Shown: positions 14,910 through 23,170, counted from the first letter of the stretch. The stretch: 33,302 nt of DNA from Gemmatimonadota bacterium (GCA_020344375.1 CP070823.1:1527664-1560965), one strand, 5' to 3'. The notes: generated by a model from the sequence alone, not told the origin. Program-made: numbers and translations.

Positions 14910-15896
14910 ATGAGTGTTCTTGCATTTGCAGAACAGAGAGGCGGCGCGCTCCGCCAGGCCGCGCTGGAAACGATGACCGCCGGACGGGCGCTGGCTGACG
15001 GGTCGGGCGTCGAGCTGGTGGCGGTCCTCCTCGGGCCGCCGGCGCTGGCGGACGAGGCCGAGCGGCTTGCCCGCTACGGCGCTGATCGAGTGCTGCTAGC
15101 CATGTCTGACAACTTGGCCGAGTATGCGCCGGAGGCGTACACGGAGCTGCTGGCGCGCGCGGTCGAGGAGCGCGGCGCGAAGGCACTCGTCTTTTCCGCC
15201 AGTGCTCGGGGGAAGGACCTGGCGCCACGGGTGGCGGCGCGGCTCGGGGCCGGGCTGGCGAGCGACGTGACGGAGCTGGCGGTGGAAGACGGGCGCGTAG
15301 TCGCCGTACGTCCGATCTACGCGGGCAAGCTCGTGTCGAAGGTTGGCTTCAAGGCAGACCCGGCCCTGCTGAGCGTGCGTCCCCGCGCTTACGCGGCGGT
15401 GGAGAACCCTCGCCCGGGTGAGGTCGAGGAGATGACGCCGCAAGTCGATCCCGAGGGTCTGCGGACGAACGTGCGCATGGAGGCGGGCGAGAAGAGGGAT
15501 CGGCCTGACGTCGCCGAGGCCGAGATCGTCGTCGCGGGCGGGCGGGGCATGCAAGGTCCGGAGAACTGGAAGCTACTCGAAGAACTCGCCGATGCCCTGG
15601 GCCCGGGCGCGGCGCTGGGCGCGAGTCGAGCAGTCGTGGACGCGGACTGGCGGCCGCATGCTGAGCAGGTGGGGCAAACGGGCAAAGTTGTGTCACCGCC
15701 GCTCTACTTCGCGATCGGCATCAGCGGTGCGATCCAGCACCTCGCAGGGATGCGGACGGCCAAATGCATCGTCGCTGTGAACAAGGACGCTGAAGCGCCC
15801 GTCTTCAAGGTCGCGGACTACGGTATCGTCGGCGACCTGTTCGAGGTCGTACCGCGCCTTACGGAAGAGATCCGCAAACTCCGCTCCGAGGGTTAA
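14910..15896 (+). CDS. etfA: Electron transfer flavoprotein alpha subunit
   Basis: This 328-residue protein is EtfA. The N-terminal domain ('VLAFAEQRGGALRQAALE') pairs with EtfB. The C-terminal FAD domain carries 'VAGGRGMQGPENWKLLEELA' (about 209-228), 'GASRAVVDADWRPHAEQVGQTGK', 'ISGAIQHLAGM' (near 271-281) and 'NKDAEAPVFKVADYGIVGD', all in the order seen in ETFs. Starts 6 nt after etfB, so they are co-translated. No iron-sulfur insert of the bifurcating kind is evident, which suggests the ordinary respiratory type. A beta-barrel gene follows after 3 nt. Confidence 0.95.
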   Translation: MSVLAFAEQRGGALRQAALETMTAGRALADGSGVELVAVLLGPPALADEAERLARYGADRVLLAMSDNLAEYAPEAYTELLARAVEERGAKALVFSASARGKDLAPRVAARLGAGLASDVTELAVEDGRVVAVRPIYAGKLVSKVGFKADPALLSVRPRAYAAVENPRPGEVEEMTPQVDPEGLRTNVRMEAGEKRDRPDVAEAEIVVAGGRGMQGPENWKLLEELADALGPGAALGASRAVVDADWRPHAEQVGQTGKVVSPPLYFAIGISGAIQHLAGMRTAKCIVAVNKDAEAPVFKVADYGIVGDLFEVVPRLTEEIRKLRSEG

Positions 15897-15899
15897 TGC

Positions 15900-16538
15900 G
15901 TGAACGCACTAGGCGACAAGATTACCTGGCTCGCGGCGTTCCTCTTCGCCGCATCGGTGTTCGCGGCTCCGGCCAGCGCTCAGTTCGAGGAGCCTGACAC
16001 GATCCCTCGCTTCGCGTTCGGGCCGTTCGTCGAAGCTAATCTCCGCGGCAAGCGCGCCGATCGAGAGGACACCGACATATCGTTCGGCAACGGGCCGGCA
16101 TTCGGCATCCGCGGGGAGTATCGCGTCAGCGGGACGGTGACGTTTGGAGCGCGGGCGAGTTACGCGCGCATGGGCGAGAGGGTGGAAGGCGGAGCAACAG
16201 CGTTTACGTTGGGGGAGTTCTCGCAGTTACAGTTCGTCGGCGAGCTCAGCCTCAAGCTGAAGCCACGGGTCCCAGGGTATCTCATCCTCGGAGGCGGTGC
16301 GCGCATCGTGGATTCGGATTCTGCTGAGCAAGCGGGGCAGTGGCACTCTGTGGAGACGTGGACGGAGCCCGTGGGCATGGCAGGGCTGGGACTCGAGCTG
16401 GGCTCTCGCCGCAAGAGCTTGTTCCGACTGGAGTTCCGTGTTCACTTCGCGTCGCTCGGCGGAGACGTCGGGAACTTCGCGACGAACTCCCTGGGCACCG
16501 AATACTCGCTCGGCCTTGCCTTTTTGTACCGGCCCTAG
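15900..16538 (+). CDS. Outer-membrane beta-barrel protein in the etf operon
   Basis: A 212-residue protein with GTG start 3 nt after etfA. It has a signal peptide ('ITWLAAFLFAASVFAAPASAQ') and a mature barrel-like body ('FGPFVEANLRGKRADRED', 'GIRGEYRVSGTVTFGARASYARMG', 'GYLILGGGARIV') ending 'TEYSLGLAFLYRP'. It resembles the other small outer-membrane barrels of the window. There is no good ribosome site, so it probably depends on coupling to etfA. The link between a cytoplasmic flavoprotein and a barrel is unexplained and may be positional only. Confidence 0.72.
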   Translation: MNALGDKITWLAAFLFAASVFAAPASAQFEEPDTIPRFAFGPFVEANLRGKRADREDTDISFGNGPAFGIRGEYRVSGTVTFGARASYARMGERVEGGATAFTLGEFSQLQFVGELSLKLKPRVPGYLILGGGARIVDSDSAEQAGQWHSVETWTEPVGMAGLGLELGSRRKSLFRLEFRVHFASLGGDVGNFATNSLGTEYSLGLAFLYRP

Positions 16539-16548
16539 GCAGGGCCGG
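16529..16548. terminator. Hairpin across the stop codon between converging genes
   Basis: CCGGCCCT (16529-16536) pairs perfectly with AGGGCCGG (16541-16548) around AGGC. The stem contains the barrel gene's stop codon and lies 5 nt from the moeA end. No T-run follows on either strand, so efficiency as an intrinsic terminator is uncertain. Confidence 0.4.
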
Positions 16549-16552
16549 CATC

Positions 16553-17824
16553 CTACAGCTCGCGCAGCACGATAGCCTCGAGCTCGGCGCCGGCCGGCAG
16601 TTCACTGTCCGGCGGCACCCGCAGCAGTGCATCCGCCGACGACATGGAGGTGAGAATACCGGAGCCCTGGGGGCCGGTGAGACGCGCCGCCCAGCCACCG
16701 TCCTCGCGCCACTCCAGCTTTGCGCGGTAGAAGTGCGTGCGGGAGTCTCGGGTACTCAGGGGCTCGGCCAGCCGCACTCGGCGCGTTGGCCGGTCGTACT
16801 CCGTTAGCCCCATCATCTTGCGCAACGCGGGCCGCACCAGCACCTCGAAGGTCACCAGCGCGGAGACCGGGTTCCCGGGGAGCGCGAAGACCGGCATGGT
16901 CCCGAGCATGCCGAAGGTGAACGGACTGCCGGGTCGCATCTTCACCCGATAGAACAGGAACTCCATGCTGAGTTCATCGAGAACGTCCTTTACGTAGTCG
17001 TGGTCGCCGACCGCCAGGCCTGCCGAGGTGATGAGCGCATCATGGCCGGTGGCTGACTCCAGGTGCCGGCGCAGGCTCTCTCGGTTGTCACCGGCGATGC
17101 CCAACAGGGCGGGATCACCTCCCGCTTCCCGGACCTGCGCGTGCAGGGCGTAGGAGTTGGAGTTCATGATGCGGCGGCCGGTGTGCACCAGCGGCAGGTC
17201 GGCGAAGTCCGCCAGCTCGTCCCCGGTGGAGAGGATCGCCACGCTGGGCCGGCGATACACCGAGACCAGCGGTTGGCCCAGCATGGCGAGCACACCGATC
17301 TCGGCGGGGCGCAGCAGCGTACCGGCGGCCAGGGGGCGATCGCCGATCTTCAGATCCTCGCCTTTGCGGCGGATATTACGGCCGGCGTCGCTCCCGTCGA
17401 TGACCCGGATCGTGCCCGGCTCGGGGCCCGGCTCCGTGTGCTCGAGCCGTGCGACGCAGTCCGCGCCCTCCGGTACGGGCGCGCCAGTCATCACACGAAT
17501 CGCTTCGCCAGGTTGCACGCGCTGCGTCGGGAAGCCGCCCGCCGGCACCTCCTCGGTCACCTTCAGGACGGCCGGCCGCTCGCGGCTGGCACTCGCCACG
17601 TCCTCCGACCTGACCGCGAAGCCGTCCATCCCGCTGTTGTCCCACGCCGGATGCATGACGGAGGACTCGATCTCGGCGGCAAGGACTCGTCCCAGCGCTT
17701 CCGTGAGCGGGACTGTCTCCCGGCCCAGCACGGTGATGTGGGAGAGGATGATCTCCCGCGCCTCATCCACAGACAGCCAGTCCGGCGCCCGCGGCTGGCG
17801 TGCCCTCGCGTCAGGTTCCGTCAT
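16553..17824 (-). CDS. moeA: Molybdopterin molybdenumtransferase MoeA
   Basis: This 423-residue protein inserts molybdate into adenylated molybdopterin, the last step of molybdenum cofactor synthesis. Diagnostic strings are all present in order: 'WDNSGMDGFAV' (61-71), 'GAPVPEGADCV' (114-124), 'LSTGDEL' (198-204), 'PVFALPGNPVSAL' (311-323) and a C-terminal domain IV. The usual 'TSGGVSVGDxD' reads 'TSAGLAVGDHDY' (266-277), a noticeable change at an active-site loop. The start overlaps the mobA stop by 4 nt. It is the last gene of a minus-strand operon. Confidence 0.93.
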   Translation of the reverse strand: MTEPDARARQPRAPDWLSVDEAREIILSHITVLGRETVPLTEALGRVLAAEIESSVMHPAWDNSGMDGFAVRSEDVASASRERPAVLKVTEEVPAGGFPTQRVQPGEAIRVMTGAPVPEGADCVARLEHTEPGPEPGTIRVIDGSDAGRNIRRKGEDLKIGDRPLAAGTLLRPAEIGVLAMLGQPLVSVYRRPSVAILSTGDELADFADLPLVHTGRRIMNSNSYALHAQVREAGGDPALLGIAGDNRESLRRHLESATGHDALITSAGLAVGDHDYVKDVLDELSMEFLFYRVKMRPGSPFTFGMLGTMPVFALPGNPVSALVTFEVLVRPALRKMMGLTEYDRPTRRVRLAEPLSTRDSRTHFYRAKLEWREDGGWAARLTGPQGSGILTSMSSADALLRVPPDSELPAGAELEAIVLREL

Positions 17825-18465
17825 CCGGCTGAGGCCGCGAGCCGGCGCGCGGCCTCCTCGGCCCGCACCCGGTCCTCCGGCGTGTTCACGTTGAGGAAGA
17901 GGAAGGCCGGATCGCCGAACGTGGCGACCTCGTCACGTGGGATGACTCGCAGGCGGATGTCGGGAAAGAAGGAGATGACATGACGGTCGCCTCGATCGAG
18001 CGCCGCCTCGATGGCCGCACGGCAGGCGGCACCATAGAAGGCGCAAAGTGGCTCCAGGCCTCGCCGTGAATCGCTCTCGGGTGCCACGACCTCGTCCGGT
18101 GCGGCCGCCGCCGCGAGACGGCGGAGCAGGGCGGACGAGAGAAACGGCATATCGCAGGCGGCGACCAGGGCGCCGCGACAACCGGCTTCCTCCGCCCACG
18201 CGACCGCCGTGTGGATGCCGCCCAGCGCGCCGAGGCCCGGTCGGATATCGAGACGCGTCTCCAGACCCAGAGCGCCGTAGGTCCCAGGCTCGTTGGCCAC
18301 CAGGACCACACGGTCTGCTGCCTCGTGCAGGGCCCGGACCACACGGCTCGCCATAGGCTCTCCACCCACCGAATCCAGCGCTTTCAACCTGCCCTCGTAG
18401 CGGCGGTTCGCGCCGCCCGCAAGCAAGACGCCGAGCACGGACCGCTCACTCGCCGTGTCGCTCAC
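17821..18465 (-). CDS. mobA: MobA-like molybdenum cofactor guanylyltransferase
   Basis: A 214-residue nucleotidyltransferase with the MobA opening 'GVLLAGGANRRYEGRLKAL' (N-terminal ~25 residues). This has the LAGG phosphate loop and the later Lys, although the usual 'SRRMGxDK' is altered. Next come 'RPGLGALGGIHTA' (the glycine-rich substrate loop), 'VAACDMPFLSSALL' with the metal-binding Asp, and the C-terminal 'FLNVNTPED' typical of MobA. It would attach GMP (or CMP in relatives) to Mo-cofactor. It starts with GTG at 18465 overlapping the upstream gene's TGA (GTGA) and ends inside the moeA start, so expression is coupled on both sides. Confidence 0.87.
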   Translation of the reverse strand: MSDTASERSVLGVLLAGGANRRYEGRLKALDSVGGEPMASRVVRALHEAADRVVLVANEPGTYGALGLETRLDIRPGLGALGGIHTAVAWAEEAGCRGALVAACDMPFLSSALLRRLAAAAAPDEVVAPESDSRRGLEPLCAFYGAACRAAIEAALDRGDRHVISFFPDIRLRVIPRDEVATFGDPAFLFLNVNTPEDRVRAEEAARRLAASAG

Positions 18466-18887
18466 AACAACCCCTGCCGTTTGAGTTCCTTGTGCTGGAT
18501 CCTCAGGCACTGGTCCATCACTACGGTGATGCCAGCGCTGCGAGCGAGCAGGGCGGCCTCTTCGTTGATCACGCCCAGCTGCATCCAAATGAGCCGCGCC
18601 CCGATCTCGATGGCCTCGTTGACGTGTGGTAGGGCCAGCTCGGAGGTGCGGAAGACATCGACGATGTCGATCGGCCCTTCGGCCTCCCGAGCCGTCAGCA
18701 GGTCGGGGTAACTCCTGACCCCGAGGATCATGTCGTACTTTGGGTTGATCGGCACTACGCCGTATCCCTGCTCCATGAGATAGCGTGCCACCGAGTTGCT
18801 GTCGCGATCGGACTTCGGGGAGCATCCGACCACCGCGATGGTACGCGCCTGCTTGATGATGGCGATCGTATCGGAATCGAGTTGCAT
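18462..18887 (-). CDS. CoA-binding domain protein (YccU-like)
   Basis: A 141-residue single-domain protein with a CoA-binding Rossmann fold. It contains 'TIAVVGCSPKSDRDSNSVARYL' around residues 15-36, 'VVPINPKYDMILGVRSYPDL', 'PIDIVDVFR' and 'LIWMQLGVINEEAALLARSAGITVVMDQCLRIQHKEL', all hallmarks of the YccU/CoA_binding_2 family. The family is widespread but its biochemical role is unsettled. The frame is open far upstream; the start at 18887 ('MQLDSDTIA') is chosen because it fits the family and follows the previous stop by 5 nt. No clear ribosome site. Confidence 0.85.
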   Translation of the reverse strand: MQLDSDTIAIIKQARTIAVVGCSPKSDRDSNSVARYLMEQGYGVVPINPKYDMILGVRSYPDLLTAREAEGPIDIVDVFRTSELALPHVNEAIEIGARLIWMQLGVINEEAALLARSAGITVVMDQCLRIQHKELKRQGLL

Positions 18888-18892
18888 AGCGA

Positions 18893-19345
18893 TTAGCAGC
18901 GGTTCTTCAAGTCCAGAGCAGGAAGTCCATAGACCGGGTCGATGCTGCGCTGCAACACCTCGGTGCCCGACTGCACGTTGTGAGCACTGACGTGTAGAGT
19001 CACCTCCAACGTCGGGCGAACGATAGCGCTTCTTAGGTGCCCGCCCAGCACGGTGTAGTCGCGGCGCCCGAGCGTGATATGCGCATGTACGAGCGGCTTG
19101 CCGTCGTGCAGCGCGACGTTGCCCAGCAGCGCCAGCACTTCCATCTGTTCGTCGAACTCGCGGTCCTCGTAACGCAGTGCCTCCACATCGAAGAAGGCAA
19201 TGCGGATCCATCTCACGGCCCCCAGGCCGCTCAGGCTGCCGCCGGTCACGCCCTCGGCGGACAGGAAATCGAGGAACTTGTCGGGGAAGGTCTCCCCATC
19301 CTCGAAGCGCATCACGTAGGTGTTACCGTGTCGGACGTACTGCAT
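18893..19345 (-). CDS. PPC-domain (DUF296) DNA-binding-type protein
   Basis: A 150-residue protein of the PPC/DUF296 family. It shows 'YVMRFEDGETFPDKFLDFL' at 10-28, 'GGSLSGLGAVRWIRIAFF', 'EVLALLGNVAL' and the metal-binding set 'HAHITLG' (H87, H89) with 'GGHL' (H103). The three histidines are those that coordinate zinc in bacterial homologues. In plants the domain belongs to AT-hook DNA-binding proteins; bacterial copies lack the AT-hook, as here, so DNA binding is not implied. It is 12 nt from the Yip1 gene and 5 nt from the CoA-binding gene in a five-gene operon. Confidence 0.85.
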   Translation of the reverse strand: MQYVRHGNTYVMRFEDGETFPDKFLDFLSAEGVTGGSLSGLGAVRWIRIAFFDVEALRYEDREFDEQMEVLALLGNVALHDGKPLVHAHITLGRRDYTVLGGHLRSAIVRPTLEVTLHVSAHNVQSGTEVLQRSIDPVYGLPALDLKNRC

Positions 19346-19357
19346 GACCGTGAGCCG

Positions 19358-19912
19358 CTACGGCAGGATCGTTGGTGTGATGTTGAGTACCAGCTCGATC
19401 ACCGTCCTGGCCAGCACATAGGGCACGAAGCCCGCCAGCGCTGTGGCCAGTGCCCGACCAGTCGAGAAGTCGAGGGCCTGCCGGATCGCTACCAGGACAG
19501 TGCCGATCATCCAGAGCAAGACCAAGAAGTAGAACACCGTCCCCACGCCCGGCAGGAGCTGGAGGACCAGCAGGATGCCGGGCGCCTGGGCGAAGCCGAT
19601 GGTGCGCAGGAGCTCACCCCAGTCGGCCGTGCCCTCGAACAGCTGGGCCCCAACTAGATAGCACGTCGCCGACCAGAGCGCCCAGCCCAGGTAGGCGCCG
19701 AGGATCCCGGCAACGAGTCCGCCCGGGCCCAGCTCCAGACCGCCGATCGCCGCCGCCGCAGCCACCAGCCCCACGACGCCGGCCGCCTGACCGGTCGCGC
19801 CCTTGTCGTGCTCGACCTCCTCGTAAATCGGGATCCTAAACGTTGCTGCCCCCAGCAGCCGCTTGGGGAACGCAGTGCGTGCGGTGCTCGAAACCGGTTC
19901 CAGATACTCCAT
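19358..19912 (-). CDS. YIP1-family integral membrane protein
   Basis: A 184-residue protein with about five hydrophobic segments: 'AAGVVGLVAAAAAIGGL', 'GGLVAGILGAYLGWALWSATCYLV', 'APGILLVLQLLPGVGTVFYFLVLLW' and 'ALATALAGFVPYVLAR' with a final helix. The layout and 'WSATCYLVGAQLFEG...EELLRTIGFAQAPGIL'-like pattern are typical of bacterial Yip1-domain proteins. It lies in the inner membrane with unknown function. The start is supported by GGAGG 8 nt upstream. It is the first gene of the operon that continues through DUF296, CoA-binding, mobA and moeA. Confidence 0.8.
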   Translation of the reverse strand: MEYLEPVSSTARTAFPKRLLGAATFRIPIYEEVEHDKGATGQAAGVVGLVAAAAAIGGLELGPGGLVAGILGAYLGWALWSATCYLVGAQLFEGTADWGELLRTIGFAQAPGILLVLQLLPGVGTVFYFLVLLWMIGTVLVAIRQALDFSTGRALATALAGFVPYVLARTVIELVLNITPTILP

Positions 19913-19950
19913 TGACGGGCCTCCAGACTAACTCAAGTCTCGTTTGCTCG

Positions 19951-19956
19951 AATATA
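19951..19956 (-). promoter_or_regulatory. Candidate -10 box for the yip1-mobA-moeA operon
   Basis: TATATT on the minus strand, about 38 nt before the yip1 start, allowing a leader of roughly 30 nt. The sequence at the -35 distance is GC-rich and a poor match. The 235-nt gap (19913-20147) otherwise shows no convincing gene. Confidence 0.3.
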
Positions 19957-20147
19957 GAAGGCCTGAATGGCCGGAGGCCACCCGCTCAGCCATCCAGCTT
20001 GATGACCAGGCCGCCCAAGCTTTGTTGAGTATCGGCTTCTCCTGGTTACAGGACTACGGGATCGCTGCCTGTGGCCTCGATCGAGTGCGCGAATGTGCGG
20101 CACGCGCGGTTGGAGCGTCAAGGCGCGCCACTCCGGGTGCCTGGCTC

Positions 20148-22271
20148 TTACCGGAGCCCGAGCCGCAGTCCGGCGTAGGCGTTTCGGCCTGGTGCGGGCT
20201 CGTAGTACCGGCCGGCGACGGCATTGACCACGACTGACGAGTTATAGCGTGCGTCGAACAGGTTGTTGATGCCGAGGAAGGGCACGATCTCGAAGCCCTG
20301 GGGGCCGATGCGATAGCCCAGCCGAAAATCGACCACGGTATAGCCGTCGTTGCGATCTCTGTTCCCGTTGTCCACGTAGTAGCCGTCAACGGCTGTCACC
20401 TTTAGCGATCCGGAGATGCCTGAGCGGTGTCCATAGCTCAGCCGCCCATGGAACTGGTGAGGCGCGATACCGGGCAGCCTGTTGCCGCTGAAGTCGCTGG
20501 TGTCCGATCGAAACTCATCGAAGCTGAAGTACGAGAAGGTATAGGCGGCGCCGAGGGTGAGACCGGGTGCAAGTAGCGCTGTGGCGCCCGCCTCGATTCC
20601 TCTGTGCACGCTGGAGCCGGCGTTGCGAAAGAAGACGCGCTCGGTTCCCTCCGCCGCCGAGCCGATCAGCTGGTCCTCGATGTCCGCGCTGAAGAGCGCG
20701 AGGCTGTAGCTAACCTTGCCGCTCGCGGTCCCCTTCAGACCGAGTTCGTAATGGGTGGCGCGCTCGGCCTGCAGATCGGGGTTGAAGCCGCCGACCGTGT
20801 CGGTGAGCTCCGTGGTCGTGGGTGTCTGAAACGACCGCCCAACGTTGGCGTAGACGTGAAGCCAGGGCGCATACGTGTAGCGGAGCCCGGCCATCGGGCT
20901 CCACTGGTCCAACGTTCGCTCGCCGGAATCGTCGGGATCATCCGCCGTGATCAGATGGTCGTCAGCCGCGAAGCGCACCCTGTCGTAGCGCAGGCTCAGG
21001 GTCAGCTCGAGATCGGCGGCAAGCAGAAGGCTGCCGTGAGCGAAGAGCCCGAGGGCTGTCACCCGCTCGTCCTGGTCAAGGGCGAGCGGTCCCACGCTCT
21101 GATCGTCGCGTAGGAACTCGCGCCGTTCGTCGCTCTGGTGATCGAGGTCGAGCCCTGCGGTCAGCCGTGACAAGCGACCCTTTGTGGGTTCGAAGCGGTA
21201 CACCGCCCGGGCACCGCCGGCGCGTCGCTCCAGCTCGATGAGGCGAAAAGGGATACGGTTGTCGAGTTTTCGGCCCAGACCATAGCCCACCAACGAGATC
21301 TCGTGGTCCGCGCCCAGCCCCTGCCTGTAGGTGATGCCCGCCTGCGCCTGCCTCGTCTCCTCTCGCACGTCTTGGCAGCCTCCAAAGCCGGGGTCCGGAG
21401 GGCACAGCTCGGGCGGCAGCACGATGTCGCGGGCCGTGTCAGGGTTCGCACGGGCGAGCGAATCGCCGAGCGTGCTGGGGTTCTGTGCCTGCGGCGCGTC
21501 CACGTAGTTGATCACAAGGCTGAGATCGGAGCGTTCGCCAAGCGCGTAGCGCACTCGCGTGTTGATCAGCGTGTGCCTCGCTCGGCTGTGGAGACGGAAG
21601 CCATCGGTCGAGAAGTGACTCAGGTGGCCGACATAGTCGAAGCCGCCCTCCCGGCCACCCAGCTTGAGATCGTACTTCTGGTAGACGCGACGGTCACCGA
21701 AACTGCCTCCCAAGATCCAGAGCTCCGGCCGGAACGGGACCGGCGGCGCCGGCGCGGTCTCGATGCTGATCACACCTCCCGAGGCGTTCCCATAGAGAGC
21801 CGATGCCGGTCCACGGATCACCTCGATACGGCTGGCGGCGGCCAGATCGAGATTACTGAGCTGCGCCTGACCGTCGGGGAGCGTGAGGGGGATCCCGTCC
21901 TGGATGATGCGGACCCCGCGCACACCGAACTGAGTGCGGGCACCGAAGCCGCGGATCGAGATACGGTTGCCCAGTGCGAAGTTGTAGCGGTTGTTGACCA
22001 CGACACCCGGTATCTCCCAAAGCGCCTCGTCGAGGGAGACCGTCGGCTCGAAACCTTGGATCTGCGCTGCGCCGAGCAGGCCGACCGCGTAAGGCAGGCG
22101 AATCACCTCGTCCCGGGACCGTGAAACGGTGACCGTGATTCCCTCCAACCTGTACAGCGGGACCGTGTCCCCGGGAGCCCTCTCCGGGGCCTGAGCAGTG
22201 GAACCGGTCGGCGTTACCAGGGCCAGGGCGACCACGCTGAAGGTGTTGATTGTCGGGAAGTGTAAGGACAT
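20148..22271 (-). CDS. TonB-dependent outer-membrane receptor
   Basis: A 707-residue receptor. A signal peptide (ending near 'GSTAQA') is followed by a TonB-box-like segment 'LEGITVTVSRSRDEV'. The plug domain comes next, with 'SLDEALWEIPGVVVNNRY', 'ISIRGFGARTQFGVRGVRIIQDGIPLTLPDGQ' and 'IEVIRGPASALYGNASGGVI', the classical sequence of siderophore/iron-type receptors. The barrel follows with 'WSPMAGLRYTYAPWLHVYANVGRSFQTPTTTEL' and a last strand 'NAYAGLRLGLR'. It transports a scarce ligand using TonB energy. The pattern resembles FecA/catecholate-type receptors, but the ligand is unproven. A cysteine pair ('CPPDPGFGGC') sits in a probable extracellular loop. The start at 22271 is set by GGAG upstream. 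Confidence 0.92.
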   Translation of the reverse strand: MSLHFPTINTFSVVALALVTPTGSTAQAPERAPGDTVPLYRLEGITVTVSRSRDEVIRLPYAVGLLGAAQIQGFEPTVSLDEALWEIPGVVVNNRYNFALGNRISIRGFGARTQFGVRGVRIIQDGIPLTLPDGQAQLSNLDLAAASRIEVIRGPASALYGNASGGVISIETAPAPPVPFRPELWILGGSFGDRRVYQKYDLKLGGREGGFDYVGHLSHFSTDGFRLHSRARHTLINTRVRYALGERSDLSLVINYVDAPQAQNPSTLGDSLARANPDTARDIVLPPELCPPDPGFGGCQDVREETRQAQAGITYRQGLGADHEISLVGYGLGRKLDNRIPFRLIELERRAGGARAVYRFEPTKGRLSRLTAGLDLDHQSDERREFLRDDQSVGPLALDQDERVTALGLFAHGSLLLAADLELTLSLRYDRVRFAADDHLITADDPDDSGERTLDQWSPMAGLRYTYAPWLHVYANVGRSFQTPTTTELTDTVGGFNPDLQAERATHYELGLKGTASGKVSYSLALFSADIEDQLIGSAAEGTERVFFRNAGSSVHRGIEAGATALLAPGLTLGAAYTFSYFSFDEFRSDTSDFSGNRLPGIAPHQFHGRLSYGHRSGISGSLKVTAVDGYYVDNGNRDRNDGYTVVDFRLGYRIGPQGFEIVPFLGINNLFDARYNSSVVVNAVAGRYYEPAPGRNAYAGLRLGLR

Positions 22272-22324
22272 GCGTCTCCGCTCGTGGGAGCAGACATGCG
22301 GCGGACAGCGGCGGGCCACGGCTC

Positions 22325-23047
22325 TCAGAAGGAGTAGAAGAGGCCCAAAGTCACGTGGATGTTGTTCGTCCAGTCGGTATCGGGGGGTGTGGGGTCCAGC
22401 GTGACGTCAGGGTCGGAGAAGCCCAGCGGTGCCGACAGGCGCCAGATCGTGTTCACGGCGGTTAGCCGGATGCCGATGCGCTGCCTCGGGAGCCACAGCG
22501 TGCCGACACCCAACTGACCCGCGAAGGCCGAGCCGAACTTGTACCGCTCGGTCGGCGGCACCTCACACTGCGGTCGCTCGGTCGTGACGGCGCAGCCGAT
22601 GTCACCGGTCAGGTCGAAGGTGACACCCAGGCCGGCCAGCACGAAGGGTACCAGACGGTTCCAGGTACGCGCGCCCGTCAGGTTGAGCTGTAGGCGGCCA
22701 GCGACGAGCAGAAGGCTGACGTCCTCGGTTCCCAGGACCCGCGCGGCCTCATCCTCAGCCTTCGGATCGATCACGTCGCGCTCCGTGGAGAAATAGGCGC
22801 CGTAGGCGCTCATCTGGATCGGGCCCGTCAGTTGGATCGAGTAGTGGAGGCCGTAGGCGAGCCCGCTCTTGGGCCCCAGATTCGCGCTGCCCCGGTCGGT
22901 GAACAGGTAGCTGACTATCGGCCCGAGATTCTGACTGTGCTCGATGAACCGATAGGGCGACGAGATCTGCTGAGCGCCGGCCGCTTTGGCAACGGCGAGA
23001 CCCACCGCCAGCGCCGCCAGTGTCGAAGATAGCTTGCTCCTGAGCAT
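22325..23047 (-). CDS. Exported beta-barrel-like protein upstream of the TonB receptor
   Basis: A 240-residue protein with a signal peptide ('LSSTLAALAVGLAVAKAAGAQ', cut near residue 26). The body is strand-rich: 'GLAYGLHYSIQLTGPIQMSAYGAYF', 'LLVAGRLQLNLTGARTWNRLVPFVLAGLGVTFDL' and a last strand 'IHVTLGLFYSF' ending in Phe, the classic outer-membrane insertion signal. Two cysteines in 'DIGCAVTTERPQCEV' may form a loop disulfide. It lies 53 nt before the receptor on the same strand, so it could be co-expressed and assist the same uptake. The frame extends upstream to 23113; ATG 23047 is preferred because of the signal peptide, although no ribosome site is visible. Confidence 0.7.
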   Translation of the reverse strand: MLRSKLSSTLAALAVGLAVAKAAGAQQISSPYRFIEHSQNLGPIVSYLFTDRGSANLGPKSGLAYGLHYSIQLTGPIQMSAYGAYFSTERDVIDPKAEDEAARVLGTEDVSLLLVAGRLQLNLTGARTWNRLVPFVLAGLGVTFDLTGDIGCAVTTERPQCEVPPTERYKFGSAFAGQLGVGTLWLPRQRIGIRLTAVNTIWRLSAPLGFSDPDVTLDPTPPDTDWTNNIHVTLGLFYSF

Positions 23048-23170
23048 ACGGCAGTTTACAACGGTGCGCCTGGCGCGCAATAGACCGGGCAATTGACAAC
23101 TGCCGGGCGGCACGTTACGCGTGGATGGGGAAGCGTCACCCGAGGCCCTGGCGTGTGGGGAGGGGAGACG

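Noticed and set aside
19944..20237. Plus-strand open frame in the gap before the TonB receptor
   Set aside because: It runs into the end of the receptor gene on the other strand, lacks a ribosome site and shows no recognisable domain.
23093..23121. Perfect TTGACA as promoter for the SH3-repeat gene
   Set aside because: At 16-18 nt downstream only GC-rich sequence is found, with no acceptable -10 box, so the full promoter cannot be supported.
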